41,694 nucleotides of DNA from Paracoccus sp. (in: a-proteobacteria) (GCF_030538695.1 NZ_JAUNTN010000027.1:1-41694), one strand, 5' to 3'; counted from the first letter of the stretch, positions 14,928-24,957 are shown. Numbers and translations: made by a program. The notes: generated by a model not told the origin, from the sequence alone.

Positions 14928-15815
14928 ATGTGTGGGATTGTTGGATTGTTCCTCAAGAATGAGAAACTGCACCCCAGGCTGGGGGACATGCTGACCGATA
15001 TGCTGATTACCATGACCGATCGCGGTCCCGACAGCGCGGGGATTGCGATTTATGGTGATGACGGCGCAGGGCTGAAGATGACCATCCAATCCGATACTCC
15101 CGAGGAAACCTTTTCCGGGCTGGATAAGGTGCTGTCGGCGGCACTGGGCGGCGATGTAGCGATGCGTGTCGTCGATACCCATGCCGTGCTGCACCTGCCC
15201 GAAGACAGCGAAACCGAGGTCCGCGCTTTTCTAGCCGAAAAGGGCATCCGGGTTATGGGCGCGGGGCATGCGATGGAGATCTATAAAGAGGTCGGCCTGC
15301 CCAAGGATGTCGCCGCGCGCTTTCATCTGCGCGAGATGGGCGGCAGCCATGGCATCGGCCATACTCGCATGGCCACCGAAAGCGCCGTTACCACGCTTGG
15401 CGCGCATCCGTTTTCGACCGGCGACGATCAGTGTCTGGTGCATAATGGTTCGCTGTCGAATCACAACCAGATGCGCCGGGTGCTGAGTGAAAAGGGTTTT
15501 GCCCCGCAGACCCAGAACGATACCGAGGTGGCGGCCTGCTATATCTCATCCCGTCTGGCCGAGGGCGCCAATCTGGGCGCCGCGCTGGAAGGCACTTTGG
15601 ACGATCTGGATGGTTTCTTTACCTTTGTCGTTGGCACGAAGAACGGCTTTGGCGTCGTCCGCGACCCCATCGCCTGCAAGCCCGCCGTGATGGCCGAAAC
15701 CGACGATTACGTCGCCTTTGGCAGCGAATATCGCGCGCTGGTCAACCTGCCGGGGATCGAATCTGCCCGCGTCTGGGAACCCGAACCCGCCACCGTCTAT
15801 TTCTGGGAACGTTAA
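14928..15815 (+). CDS. mgsA: N-methylglutamate synthase subunit A (class II glutamine amidotransferase-like)
   Basis: The 295-residue protein begins Met-Cys-Gly-Ile, so Cys2 is in place as the class II amidotransferase nucleophile. It has the family's DRGPDSAGIAIYG, GIGHTRMATES and VHNGSLSN motifs. It matches the GltB N-terminal domain as a separate subunit. With the next two genes it forms the three-subunit N-methylglutamate synthase. That enzyme transfers methylamine (from gamma-glutamylmethylamide or free methylamine) to glutamate, giving N-methylglutamate. One base separates its stop from the mgsB start. It leads the mgsABC-gmaS operon. The identification rests strongly on the operon as well as the domain, since archaeal-type split glutamate synthases look similar. 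Confidence 0.88.
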   Translation: MCGIVGLFLKNEKLHPRLGDMLTDMLITMTDRGPDSAGIAIYGDDGAGLKMTIQSDTPEETFSGLDKVLSAALGGDVAMRVVDTHAVLHLPEDSETEVRAFLAEKGIRVMGAGHAMEIYKEVGLPKDVAARFHLREMGGSHGIGHTRMATESAVTTLGAHPFSTGDDQCLVHNGSLSNHNQMRRVLSEKGFAPQTQNDTEVAACYISSRLAEGANLGAALEGTLDDLDGFFTFVVGTKNGFGVVRDPIACKPAVMAETDDYVAFGSEYRALVNLPGIESARVWEPEPATVYFWER

Positions 15816-15816
15816 G

Positions 15817-16500
15817 ATGCAGATTATCGACATGGCCACGACCGAACTGCGCGAACTGAACAGCCAGTTGCAGGCGCAGGCCGAAAACACCAATCAAACC
15901 GAATGGGTGATCGAAAATCCGCGCGGCGCGCATGCGCTGGCGGTCGGGCTGGATGCACCGATTACCGTCACCGTCAAAGGTTCGACCGGTTATTACTGCG
16001 CTGGAATGAACCAGCAGGCGACCGTGCATGTGACCGGCTCAGCCGGGCCGGGCGTGGCCGAAAACATGATGTCGGGCACAGTCGTGATCGAGGGCGACGC
16101 CAGCCAATATGCGGGCGCGACCGGACAGGGGGGGCTTTTGGTCATCAAGGGCAATGCCTCCAGCCGCTGCGGAATTTCGATGAAGGGCATCGACATCGTG
16201 GTGCATGGCAATATCGGCCACATGTCGGCCTTTATGGCACAGTCGGGCAATCTGGTCGTGCTGGGTGATGCGGGCGATGCGCTGGGCGACAGTCTTTATG
16301 AGGCGCGACTGTTCGTGCGCGGCTCGGTCAAATCGCTTGGCGCTGATTGCATCGAAAAAGAGATGCGGGCTGAACATCTTGAGGCCCTGCGCGCGTTGCT
16401 GGATCGCGCCGGTGCTGATGCCAAACCCGAAGAATTCAAACGCTATGGCTCGGCCCGGAAGCTTTACAACTTCCACGTCGATCACGCCGGCGAATATTGA
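15817..16500 (+). CDS. mgsB: N-methylglutamate synthase subunit B (GXGXG domain)
   Basis: From the ATG at 15817 the product has 227 residues. A longer frame from 15718 would overlap mgsA by about 100 bases and has a non-conserved start, so it is rejected. The body is a GXGXG right-handed beta-helix domain as in the C-terminal part of glutamate synthase: GYYCAGMNQQATVHVTG, GTVVIEGDASQYAGATGQGG, GNIGHMSAFMAQSGNLVVLG. It acts as the structural/tunnel subunit between the amidotransferase and the FMN subunit. It ends ten bases before mgsC. Confidence 0.88.
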   Translation: MQIIDMATTELRELNSQLQAQAENTNQTEWVIENPRGAHALAVGLDAPITVTVKGSTGYYCAGMNQQATVHVTGSAGPGVAENMMSGTVVIEGDASQYAGATGQGGLLVIKGNASSRCGISMKGIDIVVHGNIGHMSAFMAQSGNLVVLGDAGDALGDSLYEARLFVRGSVKSLGADCIEKEMRAEHLEALRALLDRAGADAKPEEFKRYGSARKLYNFHVDHAGEY

Positions 16501-16510
16501 GGATTACGCG

Positions 16511-17836
16511 ATGGAAAAGACCCCTCACACCACGCCGCGCGACAGTTGGACCTTCAGCGCCGAGGCCAATTCAGAAATCCGCCGCGCCGCTGCGACCGGG
16601 ATTTACGACATCCGGGGCGGCGGTGCGAAACGCCGTGTGCCGCATTTCGATGATCTGCTGTTTCTGGGCGCCTCGATCAGCCGCTATCCGCTGGAAGGGT
16701 ATCGCGAGAAATGCGACACTTCGGTCACGCTTGGCACCCGTTTTGCGAAAAAGCCGATCGAGCTGAAAATCCCCGTGACCATCGCCGGCATGTCCTTTGG
16801 CGCCCTGTCCGGCCCCGCGAAAGAGGCGTTGGGCCGGGGCGCGACTATGGCGGGGACCTCGACCACTACCGGCGACGGGGGCATGACCGACGAGGAACGC
16901 GGCCATTCCGAAAAGCTTGTCTATCAGTATCTGCCCAGCCGTTACGGCATGAATCCGAACGATCTGCGTCGCGCCGATGCGATTGAAATTGTTGTTGGGC
17001 AGGGCGCTAAACCGGGCGGTGGCGGGATGCTGCTGGGGCAAAAGATCACCGAGCGGGTAGCGCAGATGCGTAACTTGCCGGTCGGAATCGACCAGCGTTC
17101 GGCCTGTCGCCATCCCGACTGGACCGGGCCTGACGATCTGGAAATCAAGATCCTTGAAATCCGCGAAATCACCGGATGGGAAAAGCCGATCTATGTCAAG
17201 ATCGGCGGTGCGCGGCCCTATTACGACACTGCGCTGGCGGTCAAGGCTGGGGCCGATGTCGTCGTGCTGGACGGGATGCAGGGAGGAACAGCCGCGACGC
17301 AGGATGTGTTCATCGAGCATGTCGGCCAGCCGACGCTTGCCTGCATCCGCCCGGCGGTCAAGGCGTTGCAGGATCTGGGTATGCACCGCAAGGTGCAACT
17401 GGTTGTGTCGGGCGGCATCCGCAACGGTGCCGATGTGGCCAAGGCGCTGGCGCTTGGCGCGGATGCTGTTGCCATCGGCACGGCGGCGCTGATCGCCTTG
17501 GGCGAGAATGACCCGAAATGGGGCGCCGAATATGCCGCGCTTGGCACTACGGCCGAGGCTTATGACGACTGGCACGAGGGGCGCGATCCGGCGGGCATCA
17601 CCACCCAGGACCCAGAGCTGATGAAGCGCCTTGATCCAGTCGAAGCCGGCCGGCGGCTGCGCAACTATCTGTCGGTACTGACGCTGGAATGTCAGACCAT
17701 CGCGCGCGCCTGCGGCAAAAGCCATGTCCATAATCTGGAACCCGAGGATCTGTGCGCCCTGACCATCGAGGCCGCCGCCATGGCCGGCGTGCCGCTGGCC
17801 GGAACAAGCTGGGTTCCGGGCCAGAACGGTTTTTGA
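16511..17836 (+). CDS. mgsC: N-methylglutamate synthase subunit C (FMN-binding glutamate synthase domain)
   Basis: The 441-residue protein from the ATG at 16511 is the FMN/Fe-S synthase domain of the GltS type. It carries GMSFGALSGPAKEALGRGA, TTTGDGGM, GQGAKPGGGGMLLGQKI, YVKIGGARP, VVVLDGMQGGTAATQ and GGIRNGADVAKALALGADAVAIGTAAL, the last being the phosphate-binding strand of the FMN barrel. It carries out reductive formation of N-methylglutamate with mgsA and mgsB. The longer frame from 16205 overlaps mgsB and is rejected. Gene order A-B-C is that of known N-methylglutamate synthase operons. Confidence 0.9.
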   Translation: MEKTPHTTPRDSWTFSAEANSEIRRAAATGIYDIRGGGAKRRVPHFDDLLFLGASISRYPLEGYREKCDTSVTLGTRFAKKPIELKIPVTIAGMSFGALSGPAKEALGRGATMAGTSTTTGDGGMTDEERGHSEKLVYQYLPSRYGMNPNDLRRADAIEIVVGQGAKPGGGGMLLGQKITERVAQMRNLPVGIDQRSACRHPDWTGPDDLEIKILEIREITGWEKPIYVKIGGARPYYDTALAVKAGADVVVLDGMQGGTAATQDVFIEHVGQPTLACIRPAVKALQDLGMHRKVQLVVSGGIRNGADVAKALALGADAVAIGTAALIALGENDPKWGAEYAALGTTAEAYDDWHEGRDPAGITTQDPELMKRLDPVEAGRRLRNYLSVLTLECQTIARACGKSHVHNLEPEDLCALTIEAAAMAGVPLAGTSWVPGQNGF

Positions 17837-17904
17837 ACGAATGGCTAGAGGGCGGGACAAGGTATTCCGCCCCGGCATTTCATTCTCACGACGGGGAAAT
17901 ACGA

Positions 17905-19209
17905 ATGACCGATCTTTCCGAATATGCCCGCGAAAACGGCGTTAAATATTTCATGGTAACCTATACCGATCTTTTCGGCGGACAGCGCGCTAAACTGGTG
18001 CCCGCGCAGGCGATTTCCGATATGCAGCAGGATGGCGCAGGTTTTGCTGGTTTTGCGACCTGGCTCGATCTGACGCCCGCGCATCCCGATATGCTGGCGA
18101 TCCCCGATCCGGCCTCGGTTATTCAATTGCCGTGGAAAAAGGATGTCGCCTGGCTGGCCTCGAATTGCGTGATGAGCGGGAATGGCGTTCTGGAACAGGC
18201 ACCGCGCAATGTGCTGACCCGGCTGGTGGGCGAGGCCGCCGAAATGGGGTTGGAGGTAAAAACCGGGGTTGAGCCAGAGTTTTTTCTTTTGAGTCCTGAA
18301 GGTTGCGAGATTTCGGATGCCTCTGATACTGCTGTCAAGCCTTGTTACGACCAGCAGGCGATCATGCGTCGCTATGACGTGATTGCGGAAATTTGCGACT
18401 ATATGCTCGAGCTGGGGTGGGAGCCTTATCAGAACGATCACGAGGATGCCAATGGCCAGTTTGAAATGAACTGGAAATATGACACGGCCTTGGGCACGGC
18501 GGATAAGCATTCCTTTTTCAAATTCATGGTGCGTTCGGTCGCGGAGAAACATGGGCTGCGGGCAACATTCATGCCCAAACCGATCATGGGTTTGACGGGA
18601 AACGGCTGCCACGCGCATATCTCGGTCTGGACAAAGGATGGCCGCAATGCCTTTGCCGATGACAGCAAGGAATTGTCGCTGTCGGATGACGGGCGGCATT
18701 TTCTGGGCGGGATTATGAAACACGCCTCGGCCTTGGCTGCAATTACCAATCCGACTGTCAACAGCTATAAACGCATTAATGCTCCGCGCACGGTTTCGGG
18801 GGCAACATGGGCGCCCAATTCGGTCACTTGGACGGGAAACAACCGTACTCATATGGTGCGTGTCCCCGGCCCCGGCCGGTTCGAATTGCGCTTGCCAGAT
18901 GGCGCGGTAAACCCCTATCTGTTGCAGGCGATCATCATTGCGGCGGGGCTGTCGGGGATGCGATCCAAGGCCGATCCCGGCCCGCGTCAGGATATCGACA
19001 TGTATGCCGAAGGCCATTTGGTGACCGATGCGCCGAAGTTGCCGCTGAACCTGTTGGACGCGCTCCGCGCCTATGAGCAGGATAGCGAATTGACCGAGGC
19101 GATGGGTCCAGAATTTTCGGTCGCCTATGTCAAGATGAAGCAACGTGAATGGAATGCTTATTGCGCCCATCTATCCCAGTGGGAGCGAGATAACACATTG
19201 GATATATGA
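17905..19209 (+). CDS. gmaS: Gamma-glutamylmethylamide synthetase (glutamine synthetase-like)
   Basis: The 434-residue protein belongs to the glutamine synthetase family (type III-like subgroup). It has the N-terminal beta-grasp (YFMVTYTDLFGGQRAK), the catalytic metal-binding GVEPEFFLL, NGCHAHIS with the loop His, and NSYKRI. In methylamine-using bacteria this enzyme ligates methylamine to glutamate with ATP, yielding gamma-glutamylmethylamide. It follows mgsABC by 68 bases with GGGGAAATACG before the ATG at 17905; the longer frame from 17752 overlaps mgsC and is rejected. The call depends on the operon, because sequence alone cannot exclude another amine ligase. A terminator follows. Confidence 0.88.
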   Translation: MTDLSEYARENGVKYFMVTYTDLFGGQRAKLVPAQAISDMQQDGAGFAGFATWLDLTPAHPDMLAIPDPASVIQLPWKKDVAWLASNCVMSGNGVLEQAPRNVLTRLVGEAAEMGLEVKTGVEPEFFLLSPEGCEISDASDTAVKPCYDQQAIMRRYDVIAEICDYMLELGWEPYQNDHEDANGQFEMNWKYDTALGTADKHSFFKFMVRSVAEKHGLRATFMPKPIMGLTGNGCHAHISVWTKDGRNAFADDSKELSLSDDGRHFLGGIMKHASALAAITNPTVNSYKRINAPRTVSGATWAPNSVTWTGNNRTHMVRVPGPGRFELRLPDGAVNPYLLQAIIIAAGLSGMRSKADPGPRQDIDMYAEGHLVTDAPKLPLNLLDALRAYEQDSELTEAMGPEFSVAYVKMKQREWNAYCAHLSQWERDNTLDI

Positions 19210-19233
19210 GATTTTTGCTAGACCCGCCCCTGT

Positions 19234-19261
19234 GCCGCCGCAGTTTTGCGGCGGCGTTTTT
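19234..19261 (+). terminator. Rho-independent terminator after gmaS
   Basis: A perfect 9-bp GC stem (19234-19242 with 19247-19255), a 4-base loop and the run GTTTTT (19256-19261) make a textbook terminator 24 bases after the gmaS stop. It separates the mgs-gma operon from tmm. Confidence 0.85.
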
Positions 19262-19446
19262 CATCGTGCCTTGGGGTGAAATGCCCTCGGCCGGGTCTGT
19301 GCCTAATCCTTGGGCGTAAGTCATGGAAGCGGCATAAATTTAATTCCCTTGAGGAAAAAATATTGACCCACACGACGAATCATCGTTCCATGATCTTATA
19401 AGAACAGCGCCCAAAGGGCCGCCTTAGAACAACAGGGAGCTTCAAG

Positions 19447-20790
19447 ATGACGCAACGCGTCGCCGTGATCGGTGCTGGGCCTTCTGGTCTTGCCCAACTT
19501 CGTGCCTTTCAGTCAGCCACCCGCAAAGGCGCTGCAATTCCCGAGGTCGTATGTTTTGAAAAGCAGTCGAATTGGGGCGGGCTGTGGAATTACACATGGC
19601 GCACCGGTACCGATGAATATGGTGAGCCGGTTCACGGCTCGATGTATCGTTATCTGTGGACGAACGGACCAAAGGAAGGGTTGGAGTTTGCCGATTATTC
19701 GTTCGAGGAACATTTCGGAAAGCAAATCGCTTCTTACCCGCCGCGCGCAGTGATGTTCGACTATATCGAGGGTCGGGTGAAAAAGGCCGGGGTGCGGGGC
19801 TGGATTCGTTTTGACAGCGTAGTGCGTTGGGTGGAATATGACAAGGAATGTCAGGACTTTACGATCACCATCCACGACATGAAAAGCGATCGTGTTTATA
19901 AAGAGCGGTTTGACTATGTCATCGTTGCGTCCGGGCATTTTTCCAGTCCCAATGTCCCGGAATACCCTGGTTTCGACCAATTTTATGGCCGCATCGTTCA
20001 TGCCCATGATTTTCGCGATGCCCGCGAATTTTCGGGGCAGGATGTTTTGGTTCTTGGGGCCTCTTATTCGGCCGAGGACATTGGGTCGCAATGCTGGAAA
20101 TACGGCGCAAAAACGGTGACCTCTTGCTATCGCAGTGTGCCGATGGGGTTCAAATGGCCCGAGAATTGGGAGGAAAAGCAGGGGCTGGTCAAGGTCGAGG
20201 GCAAGACTGCCTATTTTCAGGACGGAACGTCGAAACATGTCGATGCGATTATTCTTTGCACCGGTTACCGTCATTATTTTCCATTCCTGCCCGATGATCT
20301 GCGCTTGAAAACCGCCAACCGGCTGGCGACGGCTGATCTGTATAAGGGTGTTGCCTATGTTTACAACCCCAGAATGTTCTATTTGGGGATGCAGGATCAA
20401 TGGTTTACCTTCAATATGTTCGATGCGCAGGCATGGTACGTGCGCGATATTATTCTGGGCCGTATCACGCTGCCCGAGGATAAGCAGGTTATGCTGGCCG
20501 ATGTAGCCGAGCGCGAGGCGCGCGAAGAGGCAGGCGATGATGCGAAATATGCGATCCGTTATCAGGGTGATTACGTCAAGGAGTTGATTTCCGAGACTGA
20601 TTACCCGGAATTTGATGTCGATGGCGCCTGCGAAGCGTTCTTTGAATGGAAAAAACACAAGGCACAGGACATCATGGCCTTTCGTAATAAAAGCTATCGC
20701 TCGGTCATCACCGGCACGATGGCCCCGGCCCATCATACGCCGTGGCGGGATGCGCTGGACGACAGCATGGCGACCTATTTGCAGAACTGA
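19447..20790 (+). CDS. tmm: Trimethylamine monooxygenase (flavin-containing monooxygenase)
   Basis: The 447-residue protein is a bacterial flavin-containing monooxygenase. The FAD Rossmann motif GAGPSG is at residues 9-14. The family signature [11 protein letters not shown] (FxGxxxHxxx[Y/F]) is at 179-189, and the NADPH-binding GASYSAE motif at 204-210. These and the length match Tmm, which oxidises trimethylamine to its N-oxide. The next gene encodes the N-oxide demethylase, which strengthens the call. AGGGAGCTTCAAG precedes the ATG. TTGACC at 19363-19368 is a possible -35, with no clear -10. Many codons end in T or A compared with the dmm and mgd genes downstream. Confidence 0.93.
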   Translation: MTQRVAVIGAGPSGLAQLRAFQSATRKGAAIPEVVCFEKQSNWGGLWNYTWRTGTDEYGEPVHGSMYRYLWTNGPKEGLEFADYSFEEHFGKQIASYPPRAVMFDYIEGRVKKAGVRGWIRFDSVVRWVEYDKECQDFTITIHDMKSDRVYKERFDYVIVASGHFSSPNVPEYPGFDQFYGRIVHAHDFRDAREFSGQDVLVLGASYSAEDIGSQCWKYGAKTVTSCYRSVPMGFKWPENWEEKQGLVKVEGKTAYFQDGTSKHVDAIILCTGYRHYFPFLPDDLRLKTANRLATADLYKGVAYVYNPRMFYLGMQDQWFTFNMFDAQAWYVRDIILGRITLPEDKQVMLADVAEREAREEAGDDAKYAIRYQGDYVKELISETDYPEFDVDGACEAFFEWKKHKAQDIMAFRNKSYRSVITGTMAPAHHTPWRDALDDSMATYLQN

Positions 20791-20808
20791 CCGCATAAGG
20801 CCCGCAGC

Positions 20809-23154
20809 ATGACCCAGATCACCTATCCGCGCCTGTTCCGCCCCGGCCCTCCGCGCCCCAGCCGTGCCCGTCAGACGAGTTTTTCAGGCGCGCCCGAGCG
20901 TCACACCGTTCAGGGCGGCGGGGCCTTGCTGGTGGCATTGGCGGCGGGCGACCGGCTGAGCCTGACCAATACCGAGGGTGGTCAACGCGCCGAGATCGTG
21001 ACCGCCGATCTGTCGGGCCGCGCTGCACCGTTGCTGGGCACCGCGACGGATGAGCCGCATGGCCTGCGTCGGGCGCTGTCGGGGGACGATGACAGCCTGC
21101 GCCGGCTGGCGCGTGGGATTGCCGCGCGTGGAATTGATCTGTCCGGGCGCTGCGCGCTGAGCCTGTTCGGGGCGGATAGCCCGGCGGGCGACAGTGCGGA
21201 TTTCACTGCCAGCGCGGCGGGCTGGCTGATCCTTTGTGCGCCCGCTGCCCCGATGGACCCAGGCTCGGGCGACACGGCCAGCCCGCTGACCCTGCTGATC
21301 GAGCGCGCCGATCCCGCGCGACGGACCGGCTTTGAGTTACCCGATCCGCTGGCCGATCCGCTGCTGGATCTGCGGGTCAAATCGGCCACCGCCGAAAGCT
21401 ATCTGGTCCGCGCCGGTGAGTATATCCAGATCATCGACGTGGACGGGCGCCAATGCACCGATTTCCAATGTTTCGACGCGCGCAAGCTGGATCGAGGCGT
21501 CCAGAACCCGCTGGATGTCACCACGACCCGCACCCTTTTGGGCCACAGCTATGCCATGCCGGGGCTGTATGCCAAATATTTCGATCAGGACGCGACGGCC
21601 TTGGTCGAGGTAGTGCAGGACACTTGCGGGCGCCATGATGCCTTTGCGATGGCCTGTGCGGCGAAATATTACGACGATATCGGCTATCCCGGCCATGCGA
21701 ATTGTTCCGATAATTTCAATGCCGCGCTGGCGCATTACGGGGTCGATCCGCGCCGGGGCTGGATGGCAGCGAATTTCTTTTACAACACATGGATCGACGC
21801 GCATGGCGTGCTGATGAGCGATGAGCCATGGTCGCGCCCTGGCGATTATGTGCTGATGCGGGCGCTGACCGATATCGTCTGCGTCTCATCGGCCTGCCCC
21901 GACGACACCAGCCCCGCGAATGGCTGGTATCTGAGTGATATTCACATCCGCAGCTATGCCGCCGCCGAGCGGTTTTCCCGCGCCGTCGCATGGCGCCCCA
22001 TGCCCGATTCGGACCCTGTGATGACCAGAGAGACCACCTTTCACGACCAGTTCGCCGCTCTGACCCGCGATTTTGTGGACTATAAGGGCTTTTGGTTGCC
22101 CAACACTTTCCCCGGCTCCAGCCCGGTCGAGGAATACCGCGCCTGCCGCGAGGGCGTGGCCTTTATGGACCTGTCCGCGCTGCGGAAATTCGAGGTCACC
22201 GGTCCCGATGCCGAGGCGTTGCTGCAATGGGTGCTGACGCGCGATGTCAAGAAACTGGGCGACGGGCAGGTGGTTTATAGCGCGATGTGTTATCCCCATG
22301 GCGGGATGATCGATGATGGCACGCTGTTCCGTCTGGGACCTCAGCGGTTCCGTTGGATTGGCGGATCAGATTATGGCGGCGAATGGATGCGTGAACAGGC
22401 CGCCGCGCTTGGGCTGAACGTGATGGTCCGCGGTTCCACCGATCAGTTGCACAATCTGGCGGTGCAGGGACCGGCCAGCCGCAATCTGATGGACGAAGTC
22501 ATCTGGACCGCGCCGCATCAGACGGCGATTGCCGAACTGGGTTGGTTCCGCTTTACCGTGGGCCGGATCGGCGGTCCCGAAGGCGCGCCGGTGGTCGTGT
22601 CGCGCACTGGCTATACCGGCGAATTGGGTTACGAGATATTCTGTCACCCCAAGGACGGGGCCGAGGTGTTCGCGGCGGTGCAGGGCGCTGGTGCGCGCCC
22701 GATGGGCCTTGCCGCGCTGGATTTGCTGCGGATCGAGGCGGGGCTGATCTTTGCCGATTACGAATTCACCGATCAGACCGACCCGTTCGAAGCCGGCATC
22801 GGCTTTACCGTGCCGCTGAAATCCAAGCCTGACGATTTCATCGGTCGCGAGGCGCTTATCCGGCGCAAGGAAAACCCGCGCTGCAAGCTGGTCGGCCTGC
22901 TTATCGACAGCCGCGAATCGGTGGGTCACGGCGATTGTCTGCATATCGGTCGTGCGCAGGTGGGCGAGGTGACTTCGGCCATGTGGTCGCCCTTGCTGGA
23001 TGCGCAGATCGCACTGGCGCGCGTTGATATCACCCATGCCGCCGAGGGCACCGAAATTGAGGTCGGCAAGCTCGACGGCCAGCAAAAGCGCCTGCCCGCG
23101 CGGATCACCGCATTCCCCCATTACGACCCCAAAAAGGAACGCCCGCGTTCCTGA
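20809..23154 (+). CDS. tdm: Trimethylamine N-oxide demethylase (aldolase)
   Basis: The 781-residue protein has the Tdm architecture. A DUF1989 zinc-binding domain carries DVDGRQCTDFQCFD (residues 210-223), DTCGRHD (271-277), HANCSDNF (296-303) and CVSSACPDD (358-366). A GcvT-type tetrahydrofolate-binding domain follows from about residue 405 (ALRKFEVTG, LTRDV, RTGYTGELGYEIF, LDLLRIEAGL). The enzyme splits trimethylamine N-oxide into dimethylamine and formaldehyde, and the GcvT part can take the formaldehyde to tetrahydrofolate. The cysteine-rich motifs are visible zinc-ligand candidates; which ones bind is from family knowledge. The gene starts 18 bases after tmm, in the same operon. Confidence 0.92.
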   Translation: MTQITYPRLFRPGPPRPSRARQTSFSGAPERHTVQGGGALLVALAAGDRLSLTNTEGGQRAEIVTADLSGRAAPLLGTATDEPHGLRRALSGDDDSLRRLARGIAARGIDLSGRCALSLFGADSPAGDSADFTASAAGWLILCAPAAPMDPGSGDTASPLTLLIERADPARRTGFELPDPLADPLLDLRVKSATAESYLVRAGEYIQIIDVDGRQCTDFQCFDARKLDRGVQNPLDVTTTRTLLGHSYAMPGLYAKYFDQDATALVEVVQDTCGRHDAFAMACAAKYYDDIGYPGHANCSDNFNAALAHYGVDPRRGWMAANFFYNTWIDAHGVLMSDEPWSRPGDYVLMRALTDIVCVSSACPDDTSPANGWYLSDIHIRSYAAAERFSRAVAWRPMPDSDPVMTRETTFHDQFAALTRDFVDYKGFWLPNTFPGSSPVEEYRACREGVAFMDLSALRKFEVTGPDAEALLQWVLTRDVKKLGDGQVVYSAMCYPHGGMIDDGTLFRLGPQRFRWIGGSDYGGEWMREQAAALGLNVMVRGSTDQLHNLAVQGPASRNLMDEVIWTAPHQTAIAELGWFRFTVGRIGGPEGAPVVVSRTGYTGELGYEIFCHPKDGAEVFAAVQGAGARPMGLAALDLLRIEAGLIFADYEFTDQTDPFEAGIGFTVPLKSKPDDFIGREALIRRKENPRCKLVGLLIDSRESVGHGDCLHIGRAQVGEVTSAMWSPLLDAQIALARVDITHAAEGTEIEVGKLDGQQKRLPARITAFPHYDPKKERPRS

Positions 23155-23178
23155 GCGGGCCATAACAGAGAGGTTAAC

Positions 23179-24315
23179 ATGACTGCATCCTGGCGTTTTT
23201 CGGCCCTTGGCGATCGGCATCGCGCGCTTGGCTCGGAACTTGAGGATTGGTCGGGCATGGGCACCGCCTGGTCCTATGACGGTGATGCGGATGCCGAATA
23301 TATGGCGATCCGCACCAAGGCCGGGCTGATGGATGTGTCGGGGCTGAAAAAAGTTCACCTGACCGGCCCTGCCGCCAGCCATGTCATCGACCGCGCGACC
23401 ACGCGCAACATGGAAAAGCTGATGCCGGGCCGCTCGGTCTATGCGGCGATGCTGAATGATGCGGGAAAATTCGTCGATGACTGCGTGATTTATCGCACCG
23501 GGCCGAATGCCTTCATGGTCGTGCATGGCGCGGGCGCGGGGCATGAGCAACTGGCAATGTATGCCTCGGGGCGAGATGTGTCGATACGCTTTGACGACAA
23601 TCTGCATGATCTGTCGCTGCAAGGGCCGCTGGCGGTCGATTATCTGGAACGCCATGTCCCGGGCATCCGCGAGCTACCCTATTTCGCGCATATGCAGACC
23701 TCGCTTTTCGGCAAGCCCGCGATGATTTCGCGCACCGGCTATACGGGGGAACGTGGATATGAGCTGTTCGTGCGCGGACAGGACGCGCCGATGATCTGGG
23801 ACCGGATTCTGGACGAAGGCGCGGAGATGGGCATCATTCCCTGCCGCTTTACCACGCTGGATCTGCTGCGCACCGAAAGCTATCTGCTGTTCTTCCCCTA
23901 TGACAATTCGGAAATGTATCCTTTCGACGATCAGCCTGGCGGCGACACGCTATGGGAGTTGGGGCTGAATTTCACCGTCTCGCCCGGCAAGACAGGCTTC
24001 CGGGGCGCGGATGAGCATTATCGGCTGAAGGGCAAGGAACGCTTCAGGATTTGGGGGTTGAGGCTGGATGGCGACAAGGTGCCGGGCAATGGCGCGCCGG
24101 TTCTGCGCGATGGTCAACAGATCGGCGTGGTCACGCAGGCGATGCGCTCGGCCCTGAATGGCTGGACCGTCGCCATTGCCCGTCTGCCGGTCGATTGCGC
24201 CAATGAGGGCACCGCTCTGGTCGTCAACTGCGCCGAACATGGCGAAATCGCGGCCACCACCTCGGCCATGCCTTTTTACGACCCAGAAAAGAAACGCCGC
24301 ACCGCCAAGGGCTGA
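23179..24315 (+). CDS. dmmD: GcvT-like tetrahydrofolate-dependent protein of the dimethylamine monooxygenase operon
   Basis: The 378-residue protein is a full GcvT/aminomethyltransferase-like protein: MDVSGLKKVHLTGPAA, a folate-site region with IYRTGPNAF, SRTGYTGERGYELFVRG, and TTLDLLRTESYL. It is not part of a glycine cleavage operon, as no gcvH or gcvP is near. Its place directly before the dmmABC genes matches dmmD of the dimethylamine monooxygenase operon. I infer that it takes formaldehyde released by dimethylamine or N-oxide demethylation onto tetrahydrofolate. It begins 24 bases after tdm with AGAGAGG before the ATG at 23179. Confidence 0.82.
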   Translation: MTASWRFSALGDRHRALGSELEDWSGMGTAWSYDGDADAEYMAIRTKAGLMDVSGLKKVHLTGPAASHVIDRATTRNMEKLMPGRSVYAAMLNDAGKFVDDCVIYRTGPNAFMVVHGAGAGHEQLAMYASGRDVSIRFDDNLHDLSLQGPLAVDYLERHVPGIRELPYFAHMQTSLFGKPAMISRTGYTGERGYELFVRGQDAPMIWDRILDEGAEMGIIPCRFTTLDLLRTESYLLFFPYDNSEMYPFDDQPGGDTLWELGLNFTVSPGKTGFRGADEHYRLKGKERFRIWGLRLDGDKVPGNGAPVLRDGQQIGVVTQAMRSALNGWTVAIARLPVDCANEGTALVVNCAEHGEIAATTSAMPFYDPEKKRRTAKG

Positions 24316-24372
24316 TCGCCCTTTGGTCGCCGGGGCAGCCCGGCGGCCCGAACCCGCATCAGGACGAATGGA

Positions 24373-24957
24373 ATGAGCAGCCTTCCCCCTTCTTCTGCCT
24401 TTGTCAGCCGCCCCAGCTATGCGCGGCTGGAACCGCGCCCCTGTTCGGCGGCACTGATGATCTGCGATGACGCCGGTGCCGGGGCGCTGAGCGATCTGGG
24501 CCGCGCCGCGCCCGATCTGATGGCCCGGGCGGCGGTGATCCATGTTACCGCGACCCCCGACGCCGGGCTGCGCAATCTGGCCCGCAGCTATCGGGCCAGT
24601 GCTGATCTGGATGCGACGATCGACGCGGCACTGGCCGATGCCCGCATGGGGCTTCAGGTCTTTCTGGCCGGATCGCAGGGGGTGATCGCGCAGGCGCAGG
24701 CGCGGCTTTTGGCGCATGGGCTATCCGCCGGGGCGATTCAGGCCGAACATCGCGGCGGGCCCGCCCGGCGGATGCAATGCGTCCATTGCAAGACGATTGC
24801 CGAGGACGTGACGATCGATCCCTATACCTGCCCCGGCTGTGGGCGGTCGTTGTTCGTGCGCGATCATTTCTCGCGCCGGATCGGGGCCTATCAGGGCGTC
24901 TGCGTCGATGCCGAAACGCCCGGCGTCATCCCGGAAGCGGTGGAGATCTGCCTATGA
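24373..24957 (+). CDS. dmmA: Dimethylamine monooxygenase subunit DmmA
   Basis: The 194-residue protein has an N-terminal alpha/beta region (CSAALMICDDAGAG, an LFxAG-type segment near residue 95) and a C-terminal zinc-ribbon/rubredoxin-like module: C136-x2-C139 and C153-x2-C156, followed by FVRDHFSRRIGAYQGVC. This is the DmmA-like architecture. The gene overlaps dmmB by four bases (ATGA). DmmA, DmmB and DmmC together convert dimethylamine to methylamine and formaldehyde. The gene order dmmDABC matches that of known Rhodobacteraceae operons. The cysteine cluster probably binds a metal; whether it is structural or redox-active is not clear from sequence. Confidence 0.85.
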   Translation: MSSLPPSSAFVSRPSYARLEPRPCSAALMICDDAGAGALSDLGRAAPDLMARAAVIHVTATPDAGLRNLARSYRASADLDATIDAALADARMGLQVFLAGSQGVIAQAQARLLAHGLSAGAIQAEHRGGPARRMQCVHCKTIAEDVTIDPYTCPGCGRSLFVRDHFSRRIGAYQGVCVDAETPGVIPEAVEICL

